41,689 bases of DNA from an uncultured Verrucomicrobiota bacterium (GTDB taxonomy: Bacteria; Verrucomicrobiota; Kiritimatiellia; CAIQIC01; Lenti-01), in NCBI GenBank assembly GCA_937872095.1, contig CALMNW010000054.1, positions 1 through 41,689 on the forward strand, read 5' to 3'. Within the stretch, counting starts at the first letter, position 1. Each line of letters opens with the position of its first letter. A model generated the notes under the pieces. The model worked only from the letters and a program-made list of their open reading frames with translations. It was not told the DNA's origin and did no database searches. This document shows positions 38,201 through 41,689 of the stretch, in pieces. The position numbers and the translations under genes were made by a program.

Positions 38201-39620
38201 GGCGGACATGCCCGGCATCCTCGCCTCGGACGAGGCGGGCAACTATACCCCCGCCAGCTTCACCAACGGCGCGAACGAAGGCACCGGCTTCGGCGCCTGG
38301 GAATTGTGGAACCGGGCGGCCGAACTGGGCGACTCCACGGCCGGCGGCGGCGGCGACCTGAATTCGACCAACGGCTACTCCTTCCAGTTCATGGCCGACG
38401 GTCTCGGGGGCTGGTGCAACGGCAAGCGCTACATCGCTGGCGCCATGCAGGCGGGCGAAGTGCTGAGCTTCACCTTCACCTACAACTACGACGGCGGCGG
38501 CCGCGGCGTGGACATCTTCTCGGCCGCCGGCCAGTTCGCCAACCTGATCGACGTCTCGCCCGGCAACGTCTTCAAGGTCAACGGCACGACGATCTCCACG
38601 GACTACTCGCCCGGCGCGGTGGTGGACGTGGAAATCACCCAGCAGGCCGGCGGCATCCAGATGTATTTGACCCGCACGGTCGCGGGCGTTCCCAATCTGG
38701 CCTACGTCACGAACATCGTCCACGGCGACGGCGTCACGGGCGTTTCGTTGTATTGCGGCGGCTACGTCAGCGGCGGGGGCGACAACGTGAACTACGCGAT
38801 CTTCATGAACGATCTCCGGATCGTCGGCGAGGAGCGCACGTCCTTGACCTTCACCGGCGGCACGTGGAATCCCGCCGCGACCGGCGACTATCCGTTCGAA
38901 CTGACGCGCACGGGCGGCGTCACCGACGAGATCGTGCTGACGAGCGACAACGAAGCGGCGGCGACGGTTCCGGCTTCCGTGACGTTCGTTTCGAACCAGG
39001 TCAGCTTCGACGTCACGGTGGTCAGCCTGACGGCCGGCAACGCGAAGATCGTCGCCAGCAACGCGGCGAGCGGGGCATGGGCGGAATACGTCGTGTATCC
39101 GGTGGTGCCGACGCTGTCCATCGGCGGCCCGTGGCTGCTGGAGGCCCTCGGGGCGACGAGCTACACGCTGACGCGTTCGGCATCGGTCGGCACGAACGTC
39201 CTTCTGAGCAGCTCCGACACCAACGTGCTGTGGGTGCCGGCCGGGTTGGATTACGAAGACGGCGTTCTCGAGACCAACTTCCCGGCGACGGCGCTGGCCT
39301 ACGGCACGGCGACCATCACCGCGACCGACGTGGTCTCGGGCGCCTGGGCCACCTACGACGTGACGGTCCAGCTGCCGGCGGATCTGCCGATCCCGGACAT
39401 CACGTTCAGTCCCGCCACCGGCAATTTCTCCTTCGCGGAGCCGACCGGCTACGATCTGTATAAGGTCTACGGCGCGGATTGCGCGCTGAACGGCGCTCAG
39501 GGCTGGGATTGGGTCGAGCTCGTGCTGGACACGGACTATGCGGTGTCCGGCGGCGTGGTCACGATCCTGACGGATGCGGCCGCGCGCCAAATCATCCGCG
39601 TCAGCTTCGTTCCGGAATAG
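35253..39620 (+). CDS. Giant secreted repeat protein with Ig-like and beta-sandwich modules
   Basis: This encodes 1455 residues. A signal peptide (1-24, after ARA) is followed by three large units of 481 residues: about 25-505, 506-986 and 987-1375 (shorter). Each starts with a domain of about 215 residues beginning DEAGNYTPA and containing FTYNYDGGGRGVDIFSA, a lectin-like beta-sandwich in appearance. Then come Ig-like modules of about 85 residues with the repeating frame VLSSSNPDAVTVPAGATFV and WATYDV. The third unit lacks the last Ig module; a distinct C-terminal domain (about 1376-1455, from ITFSPATGNFSF) replaces it. It is probably an adhesin or S-layer-like surface protein. AAGGAG precedes the ATG. 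No sorting signal such as PEP-CTERM is seen. Units 1 and 2 are almost identical DNA. Confidence 0.85.
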   Translation: MKAIGLWCGVMLGTLALAGTARAVPETLAYDEAGNYTPATFVNGANLGTGFGAWDLWNKAAELGDSTEGGGGDLNSTNGYSFRFMGDGATGWCNGKRNFDGALQTGDVLSFTFTYNYDGGGRGVDIFSASGQFANLIDVSPGNTFKVNGQTLSTDWSPGAVVAVDITQLADGIQLHLVRTTNGTENLNYTTNILNAEPATGFSLYCGGYETNEFAPNNVDFAIFMNDIQIVGEPRTILTFTSGTWNPSVTGDYEFVLSREGAVGDDVVLSSSNPDAVTVPAGATFVSNSVSFNATVVSLTNGPATIVASNEATGAWANYVITPVPPVLGIGGPWEIFALGPAGYVLQRVGAVGDTIALSSSAPGVLTVPATATFVTGETQTTFNATAVAFGAATILASNAASGAWATYDVTVAAPALALSGPTNVWTGATKVYAVSRNSEAGVGATVNLSSSDTNALAVPATVDFAAGQNRAYFLATSLVAGAATITADNDDVEPATLDVVVADMPGILASDEAGNYTPASFTNGANEGTGFGAWELWNRAAELGDSTAGGGGDLNSTNGYSFQFMADGLGGWCNGKRYIAGAMQAGEVLSFTFTYNYDGGGRGVDIFSASGQFANLIDVSPGNTFKVNGQTLSTDWSPGAVVAVDITQLADGIQLHLVRTTNGTENLNYTTNILNAEPATGFSLYCGGYETNEFAPNNVDFAIFMNDIQIVGEPRTILTFTSGTWNPSVTGDYEFVLSREGAVGDDVVLSSSNPDAVTVPAGATFVSNSVSFNATVVSLTNGPATIVASNEATGAWANYVITPVPPVLGIGGPWEIFALGPAGYVLQRVGAVGDTIALSSSAPGVLTVPATATFVTGETQTTFNATAVAFGAATILASNAASGAWATYDVTVAAPALALSGPTNVWTGATKVYAVSRNSEAGVGATVNLSSSDTNALAVPATVDFAAGQNRAYFLATSLVAGAATITADNDDVEPATLDVVVADMPGILASDEAGNYTPASFTNGANEGTGFGAWELWNRAAELGDSTAGGGGDLNSTNGYSFQFMADGLGGWCNGKRYIAGAMQAGEVLSFTFTYNYDGGGRGVDIFSAAGQFANLIDVSPGNVFKVNGTTISTDYSPGAVVDVEITQQAGGIQMYLTRTVAGVPNLAYVTNIVHGDGVTGVSLYCGGYVSGGGDNVNYAIFMNDLRIVGEERTSLTFTGGTWNPAATGDYPFELTRTGGVTDEIVLTSDNEAAATVPASVTFVSNQVSFDVTVVSLTAGNAKIVASNAASGAWAEYVVYPVVPTLSIGGPWLLEALGATSYTLTRSASVGTNVLLSSSDTNVLWVPAGLDYEDGVLETNFPATALAYGTATITATDVVSGAWATYDVTVQLPADLPIPDITFSPATGNFSFAEPTGYDLYKVYGADCALNGAQGWDWVELVLDTDYAVSGGVVTILTDAAARQIIRVSFVPE
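35588..38524 (+). repeat. Recent tandem duplication, period 1443 bp, inside the giant gene
   Basis: Positions 35588-37081 appear identical to 37031-38524 (offset 1443 bp, 481 codons). The run starts just after a G/C difference at 35587/37030 and ends at a C/G difference at 37082/38525. Unit 3 beyond 38524 has diverged. I checked by reading several stretches, not base by base throughout. Confidence 0.85.
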
Positions 39621-39638
39621 GCGCGGCGTCGCGCACAG

Positions 39639-39670
39639 CCCCCGCCGGGTCTCCGGCGGGGGATTTTTTT
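39639..39670 (+). terminator. Intrinsic terminator after the giant gene
   Basis: CCCCCGCCGG (39639-39648), loop GTCT, CCGGCGGGGG (39653-39662), then ATTTTTTT. It is the strongest terminator of the window, 18 nt past the stop codon. Confidence 0.92.
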
Positions 39671-39735
39671 GCCTCGGCGCGGGGCGGGCCTTCCGAGGTA
39701 AACCGTTTCGAGCATGGGGTTTTGCCGTCATTTGC

Positions 39736-39764
39736 TTGACAAAACGGGGGCGAAGGCGGAGGAT
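39736..39764 (+). promoter_or_regulatory. Candidate promoter of ppdK
   Basis: A perfect TTGACA (39736-39741), 17 nt, then GAGGAT (39759-39764), a weak -10. The leader to ATG 39845 would be about 75 nt. Confidence 0.45.
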
Positions 39765-39844
39765 GTCGCGAATTTTCCCGGCGGTGTGCCGCGGGAGATC
39801 GCTTTAAAAACAACGGGTCCGGAAGGGCCACAACGGAGAAGAAC

Positions 39845-41689
<1,845 letters not shown>

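Overview
This window is high-GC bacterial chromosome from a didermic, probably anaerobic organism. An LptD-type outer-membrane LPS assembly protein and a beta-barrel-like protein show an outer membrane. A flavodiiron protein and pyruvate phosphate dikinase fit an anaerobe or microaerophile. A GH172/DUF2961 hydrolase, tandem STAS proteins, a PAS-SpoIIE phosphatase and a giant repeat protein fit the PVC superphylum (Kiritimatiellota, Lentisphaerota or Verrucomicrobiota). That placement is inference; no rRNA is present.

Layout. 1-2.4 kb: an AT-rich serine protease gene lies divergent to an integron-type integrase that carries an extra N-terminal domain, so the protease may be a captured cassette. 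2.6-7.6 kb: a Tat zinc-ribbon lipoprotein, a sugar dehydratase/kinase pair on the minus strand and a secreted DUF2961 hydrolase. 7.7-13.6 kb: two STAS proteins, two membrane proteins of unknown role, an SH3 protein divergent to ParB, and an M48-like protein lacking its catalytic Glu. 13.7-17.2 kb: lptD, a sugar epimerase and cutA. 17.4-19.4 kb: tRNA-Pro(CGG), tRNA-Thr(UGU), a coiled-coil membrane protein and a flavodiiron protein. 19.5-26.2 kb: ruvX, truA, a zinc-ribbon protein, argH, a PilZ-like protein, a degenerate archaemetzincin-like protein, serS and tilS. 26.2-30.8 kb, minus strand: a DEDDh exonuclease and a dapA-dapB-folK-panB-panC cluster (lysine/peptidoglycan, folate and coenzyme A precursors). 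30.9-39.6 kb: a SpoIIE-type phosphatase, a putative outer-membrane protein, a secreted cyclophilin and a 1455-residue secreted protein with a recent internal tandem duplication. 39.8 kb to the end: the 5' part of ppdK.

Themes. The STAS proteins and the PAS/SpoIIE phosphatase are two halves of a partner-switching module, without a visible kinase. Palindromic repeat DNA occurs between genes and also inside two coding regions (tilS and the integrase linker). Several genes without a Shine-Dalgarno sequence have a promoter-like TTGNNN-N17-TANNNT whose -10 box ends 7-8 nt before the ATG, which suggests leaderless transcription. Two proteins look like metalloprotease families that have lost catalytic residues. 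No gene-free stretch exceeds about 300 bases.
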